Assembly (NCBI RefSeq): GCF_000385135.1
Contig: NZ_ARQM01000010.1
Coordinates: forward strand, 124,001-188,000
Source: Promicromonospora sukumoe 327MFSha3.1
GTDB taxonomy: Bacteria; Actinomycetota; Actinomycetes; Actinomycetales; Cellulomonadaceae
Reading direction: 5' to 3'
DNA: 64,000 bases
The notes under the pieces are model-generated. The model had not been told where the DNA came from and did not search any database. It saw nothing but the letters and a program-made list of their open reading frames with translations. The position numbers were made by a program, and so were the translations under genes. Below, one piece after another: positions 1-9,117 of this stretch. The first letter of the stretch is position 1; every line of letters starts with the position of its first letter.

Positions 1-633
1 GCGTTCGTGCTGCCGCTGGGCTCGCTGATGACGCTCCTGATGCTCCTGCTGCCGCTCACCGTCGCCATGGCGAGCGGCGACGCGCTGGCCGGCGAGCAGT
101 CCACCGGCGCGCTGCGCGGCTGGCTGCTGGCGCCCGTCGCCCGGGGCCGGCTGCTGTTGGTCAAGGCCGTGGGCGTGCTCGTCGTCGCGCTGGTCGCGGC
201 CACGCTGGTCGCGACGTCCGGCCTGGTCACCGGGCTCGTCCTGTCCGGGACCGATGGCCTGGTGTCGATGTCGGGCACCCAGCTCTCCGTCGGGGACGTG
301 CTGTGGCGCCTCGCCATCGCCGTCGCCTGGGCCACGGTGTACCTGATGGCGGTCGGCGCGGTGGCGCTCGCGATCTCGGCGTCGACCGAGCACCCGATGC
401 TCGTGGTGGTGAGCGTGCTGGGCGGGCTCATCGTGTCCGGCGTGCTGCTGCAGATCTCGGCGCTGGACTGGCTGCACCCGTACCTGCTGCCGACGTCGCT
501 GGCGAGCCTCGCCGACCTGATCCGGGACCCGCTCGCGTTCGACGGCCTGGCCGAGGGCGCGTTCCGGTCGCTGTGCTACCTCGTGATCGGCATGTCCCTG
601 GCCTACGCCCGCATCACCACCCGCGACGGCTGA
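1..633 (+). CDS. ABC-2 type transporter permease, 5'-truncated
   Basis: The reading frame is open from the first base and stops with TGA at 631-633, so only the C-terminal ~210 residues are present. The visible part is a membrane protein with about five hydrophobic segments. After the first of these comes a loop containing GEQSTGALRGWLLAPVAR, which resembles the 'E..sGTlr.lLs.PvsR..ll..K' signature of ABC-2 permeases. The family exports substrates together with a cytoplasmic ATPase, which would lie upstream outside the window. The substrate cannot be told from this fragment. Confidence 0.8.
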   Translation, partial: AFVLPLGSLMTLLMLLLPLTVAMASGDALAGEQSTGALRGWLLAPVARGRLLLVKAVGVLVVALVAATLVATSGLVTGLVLSGTDGLVSMSGTQLSVGDVLWRLAIAVAWATVYLMAVGAVALAISASTEHPMLVVVSVLGGLIVSGVLLQISALDWLHPYLLPTSLASLADLIRDPLAFDGLAEGAFRSLCYLVIGMSLAYARITTRDG

Positions 634-655
634 GCAGGACGGCCGAGAAAAGCGA

Positions 656-699
656 GACGCCGCCGCGCGCCTCCCGTACAGAAGGCGCGCGACGGCGTC
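656..699. terminator. Hairpin between convergent genes, no T-tract
   Basis: Arms of 16 nt (656-671 and 684-699) pair with one mismatch around a 12-nt loop. It lies between the stop of the ABC permease and the stop of the convergent MFS gene, so it may serve as a bidirectional terminator. There is no poly-T tail on either side. Confidence 0.5.
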
Positions 700-711
700 G
701 GGCAGCGGGGA

Positions 712-2094
712 TCAGTCCCCGACGTTGTCCGCGTAGTCGATGTCGCGCGTCTCGCGCGTCAGGAGCAGCGCGACCAGCGTGATCACGGCCATCGCGGAGA
801 GGTAGACGCCCACGAGCACCGGCGAGCCGTCGCCCTTGGCCCACAGCCACACGGCGATGAACGGGGCCACGGCGGCGCCGAGCACCGACGACAGGTTGTA
901 CGCGATGCCGGAGCCCGTGTACCGGACGTTGGCCGGGAACAGCTCGGGCAGCACGGCCGCCATCGGGCCGAACGTGAGGCCCATGAGCGTGAAGCCGAGG
1001 ATCAGCAGGGTCTGCACGCCGATGTCGCCCGCGGCGAACAGCGGCACGAACAGGGCACCGAACACGATGATCGCCACCGTGACCCAGATGAGGTGCTTGC
1101 GGCGGCCGAACCTCTCCGCCATCGGCCCGGACGCGAGCGTGAAGATACCGAAGAACACGACGCCGATGATCAGCATCCAGAGGAAGTCGATCTTCTCGTA
1201 GCCGAGGCCGGCGGGGGAGCCGTCGGTCGGCTCGGCGACCGCCACGCCGTAGTTCAGCGTGAACGTCGTCATCAGGTAGAACAGCACGTACGTGGCGAGC
1301 ATGATGAACGTGCCCGAGATGATCTGCCTCCACGACGTGCGGAACACGCGGGCCACCGGCACCTTGCTGACGGCCTCGGCCGCGAGCACCTTGCGGAACG
1401 CCGGGGTCTCCAGCAGCGAGAGCCGCACCCACAGGCCCACGATCACGAGCACCGCCGAGGCGATGAACGGGATGCGCCAGCCCCAGGCCGCGAACTGCTC
1501 GGGCGTGAGCGACGTCGACAGGGCGATGAACACCGTGTTGGCGAGGATGAAGCCGATGGGCGCGCCGAGCTGCGGGAACGTGCCGTAGATGGCGCGCTTG
1601 CCCTCGGGTGCGTTCTCCGTGGCCAGCAGGGCGGCGCCGCTCCACTCGCCGCCGAGGCCGAGGCCCTGGCAGAACCGGCACAGCACGAGCACCGCGGGGG
1701 CCGCGAGGGCCCAGCCGGGGGTCGACGCCGCGGGGATGAGACCGATCAGGACCGTCGCGATACCCATCGTGAGCAGCGACGCGACCAGCGTCGCCTTGCG
1801 GCCGATCCGGTCACCGAAGTGCCCGAACAGGACCGAGCCGACCGGCCGCGCCACGAAGGCGACGCCGAAGACGGCGAAGGACGACAGGAGCTGCGTGGTC
1901 GGGTCCTCGGCGTTCGGGAAGAACAGCGCGGGGAAGACCAGCGAGGCCGCGGTCGCGTAGATGTAGAAGTCATAGAACTCGATGGAGGTACCGATGAGGG
2001 AGGCGACGACGACGCGGCCGCGGGGATTCCCGGCCGGCGCTGTGCTCTCCCCGCCGCCGGGGGTCCCGGCGGTCGGTGCTGCGGAGGTGCTCAT
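712..2094 (-). CDS. MFS transporter, metabolite:H+ symporter (MHS/ShiA-ProP-like)
   Basis: This is a 460-residue polytopic membrane protein. Near the N-terminus is SIEFYDFYIYATAASLVFP, the hallmark first helix of the MHS subfamily of major facilitator proteins, which import organic acids, osmolytes or shikimate with protons. The loop GHFGDRIGRK fits the MFS motif G-x3-D-R-x-GR between TM2 and TM3, and a second copy, PMAERFGRRKH, marks the start of the second half. The start at 2094 is preferred over 2124 because a -10 hexamer TAATCT lies 7 nt upstream, typical of a leaderless transcript. The substrate is unknown. Confidence 0.9.
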   Translation of the reverse strand: MSTSAAPTAGTPGGGESTAPAGNPRGRVVVASLIGTSIEFYDFYIYATAASLVFPALFFPNAEDPTTQLLSSFAVFGVAFVARPVGSVLFGHFGDRIGRKATLVASLLTMGIATVLIGLIPAASTPGWALAAPAVLVLCRFCQGLGLGGEWSGAALLATENAPEGKRAIYGTFPQLGAPIGFILANTVFIALSTSLTPEQFAAWGWRIPFIASAVLVIVGLWVRLSLLETPAFRKVLAAEAVSKVPVARVFRTSWRQIISGTFIMLATYVLFYLMTTFTLNYGVAVAEPTDGSPAGLGYEKIDFLWMLIIGVVFFGIFTLASGPMAERFGRRKHLIWVTVAIIVFGALFVPLFAAGDIGVQTLLILGFTLMGLTFGPMAAVLPELFPANVRYTGSGIAYNLSSVLGAAVAPFIAVWLWAKGDGSPVLVGVYLSAMAVITLVALLLTRETRDIDYADNVGD

Positions 2095-2101
2095 GCTCGC
2101 G

Positions 2102-2107
2102 AGATTA
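2102..2107 (-). promoter_or_regulatory. -10 hexamer, leaderless promoter of MFS gene
   Basis: TAATCT on the minus strand ends 7 nt before the ATG at 2094, placing the transcription start at or next to the start codon. No clear -35 is visible. Confidence 0.5.
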
Positions 2108-2400
2108 GGCGCGTCGTCCGCCATCCGGGAAGGGCGTCTCGCGATACGGATGGGGTCTTGACGTAGGCTGCGGCCGTCGGCAAGCGCCCGTCGCGGACCC
2201 GTCATGCGCGAGCGATGTGCACACACGGCGTGTCGAACTGCGGCCTGGTGCGTCGCGAGTGAAGGTGTGGTGAACGGTGAATACTCCCACTGGTTGCCGT
2301 GTTGGCACGACCGGCGGTGAGGGGCAGGATCGACCGGGCGCCCCCGGAGGCTCCGCCATCGGAAATCCATCATCGGAACGAACGAGACGACGACGAGGAT
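2108..2400. other. Divergent intergenic region MFS / murA
   Basis: About 300 bp separate the divergent MFS and murA starts. I see the MFS -10 at its left edge and, for murA, a possible -10 AATACT around 2280 within a slightly AT-richer patch. I see no RNA gene, riboswitch or clear operator. Confidence 0.4.
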
Positions 2401-3717
2401 ATGAACGATCTGCTGTATGTGAACGGCGGCAACCCGCTCAACGGGACCATCACCGTTCGAGGCGCAAAGAACTTCGTGTCGAAGTCCATGGTGGCTTCTC
2501 TGCTGGGGGAGACCCCGAGCGTGCTGCGGAACGTCCCGCAGATCCGTGACGTCAAGGTCGTCTCGGGGCTCCTGGACCTGCACGGCGTGAACGTCAAGTA
2601 CGACACCGACGCCGGCATCCTGGACCTCGACCCGTCCAACGTCGAGTCCGCCCACGTGGCCGACATCGACGCGCACGCCGGCTCCAGCCGTATCCCGATC
2701 CTGTTCTGCGGGCCGCTGCTGCACCGCCTCGGCGAGGCGTTCATCCCGGACCTGGGCGGCTGCCGCATCGGCGACCGGCCGATCAACTACCACCTCGACA
2801 TCCTGCGCCAGTTCGGCGCCGTCGTGGACAAGCGGCCCAACGGCATCCACCTGCGCGCCCCGCGGCGCCTGCAGGGCACCAAGATCTCGCTGCCCTACCC
2901 GTCGGTGGGCGCCACCGAGCAGACCCTGCTGACGGCGGTCCGCGCGGACGGCATCACCGAGCTCTCGGGCGCGGCGATCGAGCCCGAGATCATGGACCTC
3001 ATCGCGGTGCTGCAGAAGATGGGCGCGATCATCTCGGTCGACACCGACCGCGTGATCCGCATCGAGGGCGTCGACCGCCTCGAGGGCTACACGCACACGG
3101 CCCTGAACGACCGCATCGAGACCGCCTCCTGGGCCTCCGCGGCCCTGGCCACGGGCGGCGACATCACCGTCAAGGGCGCCACGCAGCCCGAGATGATGAC
3201 CTTCCTCAACACCTTCCGGAAGGTCGGCGGCCGCTTCGAGGTGCAGGACGACGGCATCCGCTTCTGGCACGCCGGCGGCGACCTCAAGTCGATCGTGCTG
3301 GAGACCGACGTCCACCCCGGCTTCATGACGGACTGGCAGCAGCCGCTCGTCGTCGCGCTCACGCAGGCCACCGGCCTGTCGATCGTGCACGAGACCGTCT
3401 ACGAGAACCGGTTCGGCTTCACCGACGCCCTGCGCAAGATGGGCGCCACGATCCAGGTCTACAAGGAGTGCCTGGGCGGTCGCGACTGCCGGTTCGGCCA
3501 GCGCAACTTCCACCACTCCGCCGTCGTCTCCGGCCCGACGCCGCTGTCCGCGGCCGACATCGAGGTGCCGGACCTGCGCGGCGGGTTCTCCCACCTCATC
3601 GCGGCCCTGGCCGCCAAGGGGCAGTCGACGGTGCGCGGCATCGGCCTGATCGACCGCGGCTACGAGAACTTCCAGGACAAGCTGGAGGCCCTGGGCGCCG
3701 AGGTCGTCCGCGGCTGA
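2401..3717 (+). CDS. murA: UDP-N-acetylglucosamine 1-carboxyvinyltransferase
   Basis: MurA transfers enolpyruvate from PEP to UDP-GlcNAc, the first committed step of peptidoglycan synthesis in the cytoplasm. The protein is 438 residues, normal for the family. Visible motifs are GAKN (Lys23, Asn24) and the active-site loop LGGCRIGDRP with catalytic Cys121 and Arg126, followed later by the HPGF-x-TD segment carrying the general-base Asp. Because the loop residue is Cys and not the Asp of mycobacteria, the enzyme should be open to fosfomycin by family knowledge. The ATG at 2401 follows a purine-rich GACGAGGAT tract. An upstream in-frame extension to 2299 lacks family similarity. Confidence 0.96.
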   Translation: MNDLLYVNGGNPLNGTITVRGAKNFVSKSMVASLLGETPSVLRNVPQIRDVKVVSGLLDLHGVNVKYDTDAGILDLDPSNVESAHVADIDAHAGSSRIPILFCGPLLHRLGEAFIPDLGGCRIGDRPINYHLDILRQFGAVVDKRPNGIHLRAPRRLQGTKISLPYPSVGATEQTLLTAVRADGITELSGAAIEPEIMDLIAVLQKMGAIISVDTDRVIRIEGVDRLEGYTHTALNDRIETASWASAALATGGDITVKGATQPEMMTFLNTFRKVGGRFEVQDDGIRFWHAGGDLKSIVLETDVHPGFMTDWQQPLVVALTQATGLSIVHETVYENRFGFTDALRKMGATIQVYKECLGGRDCRFGQRNFHHSAVVSGPTPLSAADIEVPDLRGGFSHLIAALAAKGQSTVRGIGLIDRGYENFQDKLEALGAEVVRG

Positions 3718-3736
3718 CCAGGCGGACCTTGCCGGC

Positions 3737-3790
3737 GAACGTAGGCCTGGTCGCCTCATGAGGACTCATGAGGCGACCAGGCCTACGTTC
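3737..3790. repeat. Perfect 26-bp palindrome downstream of murA
   Basis: Arms 3737-3762 and 3765-3790 are exact reverse complements separated by only 2 nt. It sits between murA and plsC, both on the plus strand, and lacks a T-tract. It could end the murA transcript or be one of the dispersed palindromes seen across this window. Confidence 0.85.
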
Positions 3791-3825
3791 GGCCCCACCC
3801 GGCCAGGGAGGCGGGCTGGGCCGAG

Positions 3826-3831
3826 TATCCT
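3826..3831 (+). promoter_or_regulatory. -10 hexamer, leaderless promoter of plsC
   Basis: TATCCT lies 7 nt before the GTG at 3839. This spacing supports a leaderless start there and places a separate promoter after the murA palindrome. Confidence 0.55.
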
Positions 3832-3838
3832 TTCGGCC

Positions 3839-4594
3839 GTGTCCATCCCACGCCCCGAGTCGCGCATGTATCGCTTCGTAGCGTTCCTCGTGCGGAACCT
3901 CATGTTCGCGCTGTGCAAGTACGAGTGGAAGGGCGGCGAGAACTTCCCGGCCAAGGGCGGGTTCATCGCCGCGGCCAACCACGTCACCGAGCTCGACGCG
4001 CTGACGCTGGCGCACTACCTCTTCGACATGGGCCGCGAGCCCCGCATCCTGGCCAAGCGCGGACTGTTCGACTCGCCGCTGACGGGATGGGCCCTGCGCG
4101 GCACCAAGATGATCCCGGTGGACCGGGACTCCGCGAAGTCCGCCGAGTCGCTGAAGGACGCCGCGAGCCAGCTCGGCGACGGCGCCTGCGTCGCGATCCT
4201 GCCCGAGGGCACCCTGACGCGCGACCCCGACTACTGGCCCATGGAGGGCAAGACCGGCGTGGCCCGCATCGCGCTGACGACGCGTCTGCCCGTGCTCCCG
4301 GTCGCGCAGTGGGGCGTCACCGACATCCTGCCGCGGTACGGCCGGCTGCCCAAGCCGTTCCCGCGCAAGAAGGTGACCATCCAGACCGGCCCGCCCGTCG
4401 ACCTGAGCGACCTCTACGACCGGCCGCAGGACACCGCGACGCTCCGCGAGGCCACCTCCCGCATCATGGACGCGATCAGCGCCGAGCTGGAGCAGATCCG
4501 CGGCGAGAAGGCTCCGAAGCCCCGGTTCGACCTGCGCAAGCACCCTGACTACGAGGCCAAGATGACGAACTACCCCCCGGTGGAGCGCCCGTGA
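3839..4594 (+). CDS. plsC: 1-acyl-sn-glycerol-3-phosphate acyltransferase
   Basis: This is a membrane-associated lysophosphatidic acid acyltransferase of phospholipid synthesis, 251 residues. The acyltransferase HX4D motif is NHVTELD (His48, Asp53), and the later block LPEGTLTRDP corresponds to the EGT substrate-binding motif. A weakly hydrophobic N-terminus (RFVAFLVRNLMFALC) may anchor it. The GTG at 3839 is chosen because TATCCT precedes it by 7 nt; the ATG at 3866 is the alternative. The last codons overlap gpsA by 4 nt, which suggests translational coupling of two enzymes of the glycerol-phosphate pathway. Confidence 0.92.
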   Translation: MSIPRPESRMYRFVAFLVRNLMFALCKYEWKGGENFPAKGGFIAAANHVTELDALTLAHYLFDMGREPRILAKRGLFDSPLTGWALRGTKMIPVDRDSAKSAESLKDAASQLGDGACVAILPEGTLTRDPDYWPMEGKTGVARIALTTRLPVLPVAQWGVTDILPRYGRLPKPFPRKKVTIQTGPPVDLSDLYDRPQDTATLREATSRIMDAISAELEQIRGEKAPKPRFDLRKHPDYEAKMTNYPPVERP

Positions 4595-5640
4595 GCGAAG
4601 CGACCCAGACCCAGGCCACCCCGGGGCGGCCCCGCGTCGCCGTGCTCGGCGCCGGATCCATGGGCACCACGTTCGCGATGGTGCTGGCCGACGCCGGCTG
4701 CGACGTCACCCTGTGGGGCCGCGACGTCGCCGTGCTCGACGCCGTCGACCGCACGCACCGCAACGAGAAGTACCTGCCGGGCGTGCAGCTGCCCGCGATG
4801 CACGGCACCACGGACCCGGCGGTCGCCCTGCGCGACGCGTCGATCGTGGTCGTCTCCGTGCCGTCCCAGGTGGCCCGCGCCACGCTGGAGTCGATGAAGC
4901 ACCTGGTGCACGAGGTGGCGGCGCCGGGCGCCGTCGTCGTCTCCCTGATGAAGGGCGTCGAGCTCGGCACGGACAAGCGCATGACCCAGGTCATGGCCGA
5001 GGTGCTGGAGCTGCCCGACGAGCGCGTCGCCGTCGTCTCCGGGCCGAACCTGGCGCCCGAGATCGCCGAGCGGCAGCCGACGGCGACCGTGGTCGCCTCC
5101 CGCAGCGAGGCGACGGCCCAGCTCGTGGCCTCCGCCTGCTCGACCGGTTATTTCCGCCCGTACACGAACACCGACGTGGTGGGCGTGGAGCTCTGCGGCG
5201 CGGTGAAGAACATCATCGCCCTGGCCGCCGGCATGGCGCAGGGGCAGGGCCTCGGCTGGAACACGCTGGCCACGCTCATCACGCGCGGCCTGGTGGAGAT
5301 CACGCGCCTCGGCCTCGCGCTGGGCGCCGACGCCGCCACGTTCTCCGGCCTGGCCGGCATGGGCGACCTGATGGCGACGTGCGCGTCGCCGCTGTCGCGC
5401 AACCACCGGCTCGGCAAGCACGTGGGTGAGGGCCTCACCCTCGCCGAGGCGATCAAGGCCACCGGCGGCACGGCCGAGGGCGTCAAGTCGTCCGAGTCGG
5501 TGCTGGAGCTCGCCCGCGCGCACGACGTCGAGATGCCGATCACCGCGGGCGTCGTCGAGGTGCTGGCGGGCCGGCTGCCGCTCTCCGAGCTCGCGGCGGC
5601 GCTGCTGGCGCGGCCCCAGAAGTCGGAGGTCGCGGGCTAG
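4591..5640 (+). CDS. gpsA: NAD(P)H-dependent glycerol-3-phosphate dehydrogenase
   Basis: GpsA makes sn-glycerol-3-phosphate from dihydroxyacetone phosphate for phospholipid synthesis. The protein is 349 residues. The Rossmann motif GAGSMGTTFA is near residue 20, NEKYLPG follows near residue 50, and the catalytic and substrate region reads ELCGAVKNIIALAAG, then GMGDLMATC and SRNHRLG, all conserved in the family. The GTG start overlaps the plsC stop (GTGA). In many actinobacteria ddl follows directly; here about 17.6 kb of other genes intervene. Confidence 0.96.
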   Translation: MSEATQTQATPGRPRVAVLGAGSMGTTFAMVLADAGCDVTLWGRDVAVLDAVDRTHRNEKYLPGVQLPAMHGTTDPAVALRDASIVVVSVPSQVARATLESMKHLVHEVAAPGAVVVSLMKGVELGTDKRMTQVMAEVLELPDERVAVVSGPNLAPEIAERQPTATVVASRSEATAQLVASACSTGYFRPYTNTDVVGVELCGAVKNIIALAAGMAQGQGLGWNTLATLITRGLVEITRLGLALGADAATFSGLAGMGDLMATCASPLSRNHRLGKHVGEGLTLAEAIKATGGTAEGVKSSESVLELARAHDVEMPITAGVVEVLAGRLPLSELAAALLARPQKSEVAG

Positions 5641-5682
5641 GTTCTGCTCGGCCCCCGCCCTGGGCAGCGACACGTGGGGAGG

Positions 5683-6399
5683 TCAGTGCTGGACGTCGAC
5701 CACCACGCGCATCGGGTCCTCCAGCAGGAACGCCCGGAACGGGCGCTCGGCCCCGTCCACGCCGAGGAACGCCGTCGTGTACCCCTCGAACCAGTAGCGG
5801 TACACGATCTCGTCGATCGCCTCCGTGTCCGCGGGCTCGATGCGGTCGCCCGAGAACTCGTCGACGCCGCTGTCCATCGGGGTGGCGGTGCCCGAGATCG
5901 ACACCCGCAGGATCGCGTCGCCGGCCACGCGCACGGTGTCCCCGGAGCCGTCGTCGACGGCCTGGTCCACGTACTCGACGCGCCAGCCCGGCTTGCCGCT
6001 GCCCGTGCCGTCCAGGTCGAAGACGACCCGGTCGTAGCCGTCGTGCGTGGCGACCCGCACGTCCGTGACGCTCAGGAACGTGTTCCCCGCGCCGGAGGGC
6101 TCCGCGGTGTCGGGCTCCGTGTTCGCGGCGAAGGCCGGGCCCGAGGCGGTCTCCGTGGCCGAGGCCGCGGGTTCGGGCTCCGGCTCGGCGGGCTCGCTCG
6201 CGCCGTCGCCCGCGCCCGCTGATTCCGACGGTTCCTGGGACGCGCCGGGCCCCGAGGCGATCGGCGCCGGTGCGGACTCGTCGCCTCCGGGTCCCTGCGC
6301 GCTCGTGCATCCGGCCAGGAGCAGCGCCGCGCACGCGGCGATCGCAGTGGTGGCCAGAGCGCTGGTGGTCAGGGCGGTTCGGTGTCCGGCTCGTCCCAT
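5683..6399 (-). CDS. AMIN-like domain lipoprotein
   Basis: This is a 238-residue secreted lipoprotein. A hydrophobic signal ends in the lipobox LLLAGC, followed by a ~60-residue Ser/Glu/Pro/Ala-rich linker and a C-terminal beta-rich domain from about residue 100, starting VTDVRVATHDGYDRVVFDL and ending RVVVDVQH. That pattern matches the AMIN-like domain found in many actinobacterial surface proteins; AMIN domains in general bind cell-wall polymers. The specific role is unknown. It converges with gpsA across a 42-bp gap. Confidence 0.75.
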   Translation of the reverse strand: MGRAGHRTALTTSALATTAIAACAALLLAGCTSAQGPGGDESAPAPIASGPGASQEPSESAGAGDGASEPAEPEPEPAASATETASGPAFAANTEPDTAEPSGAGNTFLSVTDVRVATHDGYDRVVFDLDGTGSGKPGWRVEYVDQAVDDGSGDTVRVAGDAILRVSISGTATPMDSGVDEFSGDRIEPADTEAIDEIVYRYWFEGYTTAFLGVDGAERPFRAFLLEDPMRVVVDVQH

Positions 6400-6405
6400 G
6401 TTCCC

Positions 6406-6411
6406 AGCGTA
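6406..6411 (-). promoter_or_regulatory. -10 hexamer, leaderless promoter of AMIN-like lipoprotein
   Basis: TACGCT on the minus strand lies 6 nt before the ATG at 6399. Confidence 0.5.
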
Positions 6412-6497
6412 GGTGCAGGTCCGCCGACGGTGGGGTCACGGATCGGCCACTTCTTGACCACCCAGTACTCCTGACCACACTTCCTGACTCTGCACTC

Positions 6498-6528
6498 TTG
6501 ACTTGTGATACATGTGACGTACTACATT
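6498..6528 (+). promoter_or_regulatory. Candidate promoter of the GH95 gene
   Basis: A TTGACT -35-like hexamer (6498-6503) is followed at 16-19 nt by TACTAC/TACATT, in an unusually AT-rich stretch (6480-6530) for this genome. The spacing is imperfect, so this is tentative. A regulator of carbohydrate use could bind here, but I see no clean palindrome. Confidence 0.3.
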
Positions 6529-6608
6529 TAGCCCCGCGTCGTTCAACGGTGATGGCGAAGTGCTGGCCGTGCCGCCCGTGCTGACCAAGAGGACAAAGGA
6601 GTCGCTCG

Positions 6609-9038
6609 ATGAATCCGATCACGCGAAGAGATCTCCTGCGCACCACCGGCCTGACGGCGGGCGCGTTCGCGCTCGCCGGGCACGCCCCGGCGGTGGCGGC
6701 CGCCGACCCCGCCGAGGAGCCCGAGGCCCCCGACACGAACCCGATGCGGCTCTGGTACACCGCCCCGGCCGAGGAGTGGCTGCAGGCGCTGGCCGTCGGC
6801 AACGGCCGGCTCGGCGCCATGGTGTTCGGCGGCGTCGCGGCCGAGAAGCTCATGCTCAACGAGGACACGGTCTGGGCCGGCGGCCCGCACGACTACGCCG
6901 ACCCGCTCGGGCACGAGGCCCTGCCGGAGATCCGCCGGCTGATCAGCGAGGAGAAGTGGCTGGAGGCCCAGAACCTCGCCGACGAGCGGTTCATGGGCCG
7001 CCCCACGGAGCAGATGCAGTACCAGCCGGTCGGCGACCTGCTCCTGACCTTTCCCGGCCTGACCGACGACGTCACGGACTACCGGCGGTCGCTCGACCTG
7101 AGCACCGCGATCACGACCACCACGTTCGTGGCCGACGGCGTGCGCCACACCCGCGAGGTGTTCGGCAGCCACGCCCACCAGGTGATCGTCGTGCGGCTGA
7201 CCGCGAGCGAGCGGGGCGGGATCTCGTTCGACGCCGGCTACCAGTCGCTCCAGGAGACGTCGACGTACGCGCACGACGCCCGCACGCTCGCCCTGGAGGG
7301 CGTCAGCGGCGAGGCCGAGGGCCTGGAGGGCAAGGTGCGCTTCGTCAGCCTGGCCCGTGCCCTGCCCGAGGGCGGCACCGTGACCTGCGACGACGTCGGC
7401 CTGCACGTGCGGGGCGCCGACGCCGTCACGCTGGTCGTCTCCATCGGCACCAGCCACCGCAACTATCTCGACGTCGGCGGCGACCACCTCGCGGCGGCCC
7501 TCGCCCCGTTGGAGAAGACGCCGGACCACGGGTACGGCATCCTGCGGCGCGCCCACGTGCGCGACCACCAGGAGATGTTCGGCCGGGTGGACATCGACCT
7601 GGGCACCTCGGCGTCCGTCGACCTGCCGACCGACCAGCGGGTCGCCGCCTTCCGCGACGGCCAGGACCCGCAGCTCGCGGCGCTTTACTACCAGTTCGGG
7701 CGGTACCTGCTGATCTCCAGCTCGCGGACGCCGGGCCAGCCCGCCAACCTGCAGGGCCTGTGGAACGACCAGATGCTGCCGCCGTGGCAGTCGAAGTACA
7801 CCCTGAACATCAACTGCCAGATGAACTACTGGCCCGCCGGCCCGGCGAACCTCGCCGAGTGCTGGCAGCCGCTCTTCGCGATGATCGAGGAGCTGGCCGA
7901 GTCCGGCGCCCGGACGGCGCAGAAGATGTGGGGCGCGAAGGGCTGGGTGGCGCACCACAACACCGACCTGTGGCGCGGGTCGGCTCCCGTGGACTTCGCG
8001 TACTACGGCGTCTGGCCCACCGGCGGCGCCTGGCTCTCGCTGCTGTTCTGGGAACACTACGAGTACACCGGCGACCTCGACGTGCTGCGGGAGTACTTCC
8101 CGGTGCTGCGCGGGTCGGTCGAGTTCTTCCTCGACACCCTCGTGCAGGACGCCGCGACCGGCTACCTGGTGACCAGCCCGTCGCACTCGCCCGAGCTCAA
8201 GCACCACGACATCGACGACGTGGGCGTGAGCATGTGCGCGGGCCCGACCATGGACATGCAGATCCTGCGGGACCTGTTCACGGCGTTCGACCGGGCGTCC
8301 GAGGTGCTCGGCCAGGACCGCGAGATGGCCGCGCAGGCGCTGGCCGCGCGCGAGCAGCTGCCGCCCAACCAGATCGGCTTCCTGGGGCAGGTCCAGGAGT
8401 GGCTGATCGACTGGGAGGAGGCCGCGCAGGAGACCAGCCGGCACGTCTCGCACCTCTGGGGCGTGTTCCCCAGCGACCAGATCACGCCGCGCCGCACGCC
8501 CGAGCTGGCCGCGGCGGCGAACCGGTCGCTCGAGCTGCGCGGTCCCGCGGTCACGGCGGGCTGGTCGCTCGCCTGGAAGATGAACATCCGCGCCCGGCTG
8601 CTCCAGCGGGACGGCGTCTACACCCACCTGAAGCAGCTCCTCTCGCCCGGCCGCACCGCGCCGAACCTGTTCGACCTGCACCCGCCGTTCCAGATCGACG
8701 GCAACTTCGGGGGCACCTCGGCGATCAACGAGACCCTCGTGCAGAGCCACTCCGGCGAGGTCTGGCTGCTGCCGTGCCTGCCGGCGGCCTTCCCGGAGGG
8801 GAAGGTGCGCGGCCTGCGCACGCGCGGCGCGTTCGAGCTCGCCCTGACCTGGCGGGACGGCGCCCTGCGGTCCGCCCGCGTGCAGTCGCTGGCGGGCAAC
8901 ACGATCCGGCTGCGCACGCAGGGCCCGGTCCGGGTCTCCGGCCCCGGCGGCCCGGTCGACGTCGAGCGGCCCGAGGAGGGCCTCGCCGTCTTCCGGACGC
9001 GCCGCGGGGCCACGTACGTCGTCGAACCGACGGCCTGA
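6609..9038 (+). CDS. Secreted glycoside hydrolase family 95 (alpha-L-fucosidase / alpha-L-galactosidase)
   Basis: An 809-residue enzyme with a Tat signal (RRDLLRTTG, hydrophobic run, then AVAAAD). The mature N-terminus MRLWYTAPAEEWLQALAVGN and GRLGAMVFGG-x-EKLMLNEDTVWAGG is typical of GH95. By alignment to Bifidobacterium AfcA, the catalytic set Asn421/Asn423, Glu566, Asp766 appears to be Asn400/Asn402 (LNINCQMNYWP), Glu529 (SPSHSPELK) and Asp697 (QIDGNFGG). GH95 enzymes remove terminal alpha-1,2-L-fucose or L-galactose. An AAAGGAG ribosome site precedes the ATG. Two beta-helix enzymes follow, suggesting joint action on a fucosylated plant polymer. Confidence 0.92.
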   Translation: MNPITRRDLLRTTGLTAGAFALAGHAPAVAAADPAEEPEAPDTNPMRLWYTAPAEEWLQALAVGNGRLGAMVFGGVAAEKLMLNEDTVWAGGPHDYADPLGHEALPEIRRLISEEKWLEAQNLADERFMGRPTEQMQYQPVGDLLLTFPGLTDDVTDYRRSLDLSTAITTTTFVADGVRHTREVFGSHAHQVIVVRLTASERGGISFDAGYQSLQETSTYAHDARTLALEGVSGEAEGLEGKVRFVSLARALPEGGTVTCDDVGLHVRGADAVTLVVSIGTSHRNYLDVGGDHLAAALAPLEKTPDHGYGILRRAHVRDHQEMFGRVDIDLGTSASVDLPTDQRVAAFRDGQDPQLAALYYQFGRYLLISSSRTPGQPANLQGLWNDQMLPPWQSKYTLNINCQMNYWPAGPANLAECWQPLFAMIEELAESGARTAQKMWGAKGWVAHHNTDLWRGSAPVDFAYYGVWPTGGAWLSLLFWEHYEYTGDLDVLREYFPVLRGSVEFFLDTLVQDAATGYLVTSPSHSPELKHHDIDDVGVSMCAGPTMDMQILRDLFTAFDRASEVLGQDREMAAQALAAREQLPPNQIGFLGQVQEWLIDWEEAAQETSRHVSHLWGVFPSDQITPRRTPELAAAANRSLELRGPAVTAGWSLAWKMNIRARLLQRDGVYTHLKQLLSPGRTAPNLFDLHPPFQIDGNFGGTSAINETLVQSHSGEVWLLPCLPAAFPEGKVRGLRTRGAFELALTWRDGALRSARVQSLAGNTIRLRTQGPVRVSGPGGPVDVERPEEGLAVFRTRRGATYVVEPTA

Positions 9039-9117
9039 GCAGGCCCGCCGGCCCACCGGCACCCACGACCCACCTCACCGAACCACCCGCAAGAACCGCA
9101 CCCACGAAAGGACACAG

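Noticed and set aside
2401-3717. Fosfomycin-resistant MurA variant
   Set aside because: The active-site loop keeps Cys121, so the Asp substitution of resistant forms is absent.
712-3759. Very long minus-strand open frame (1015 codons) covering murA antisense and the MFS gene
   Set aside because: Only its C-terminal part is the MFS protein. The rest is antisense to murA with Val/Ala/Asp-rich composition typical of high-GC shadow frames and no start signal.
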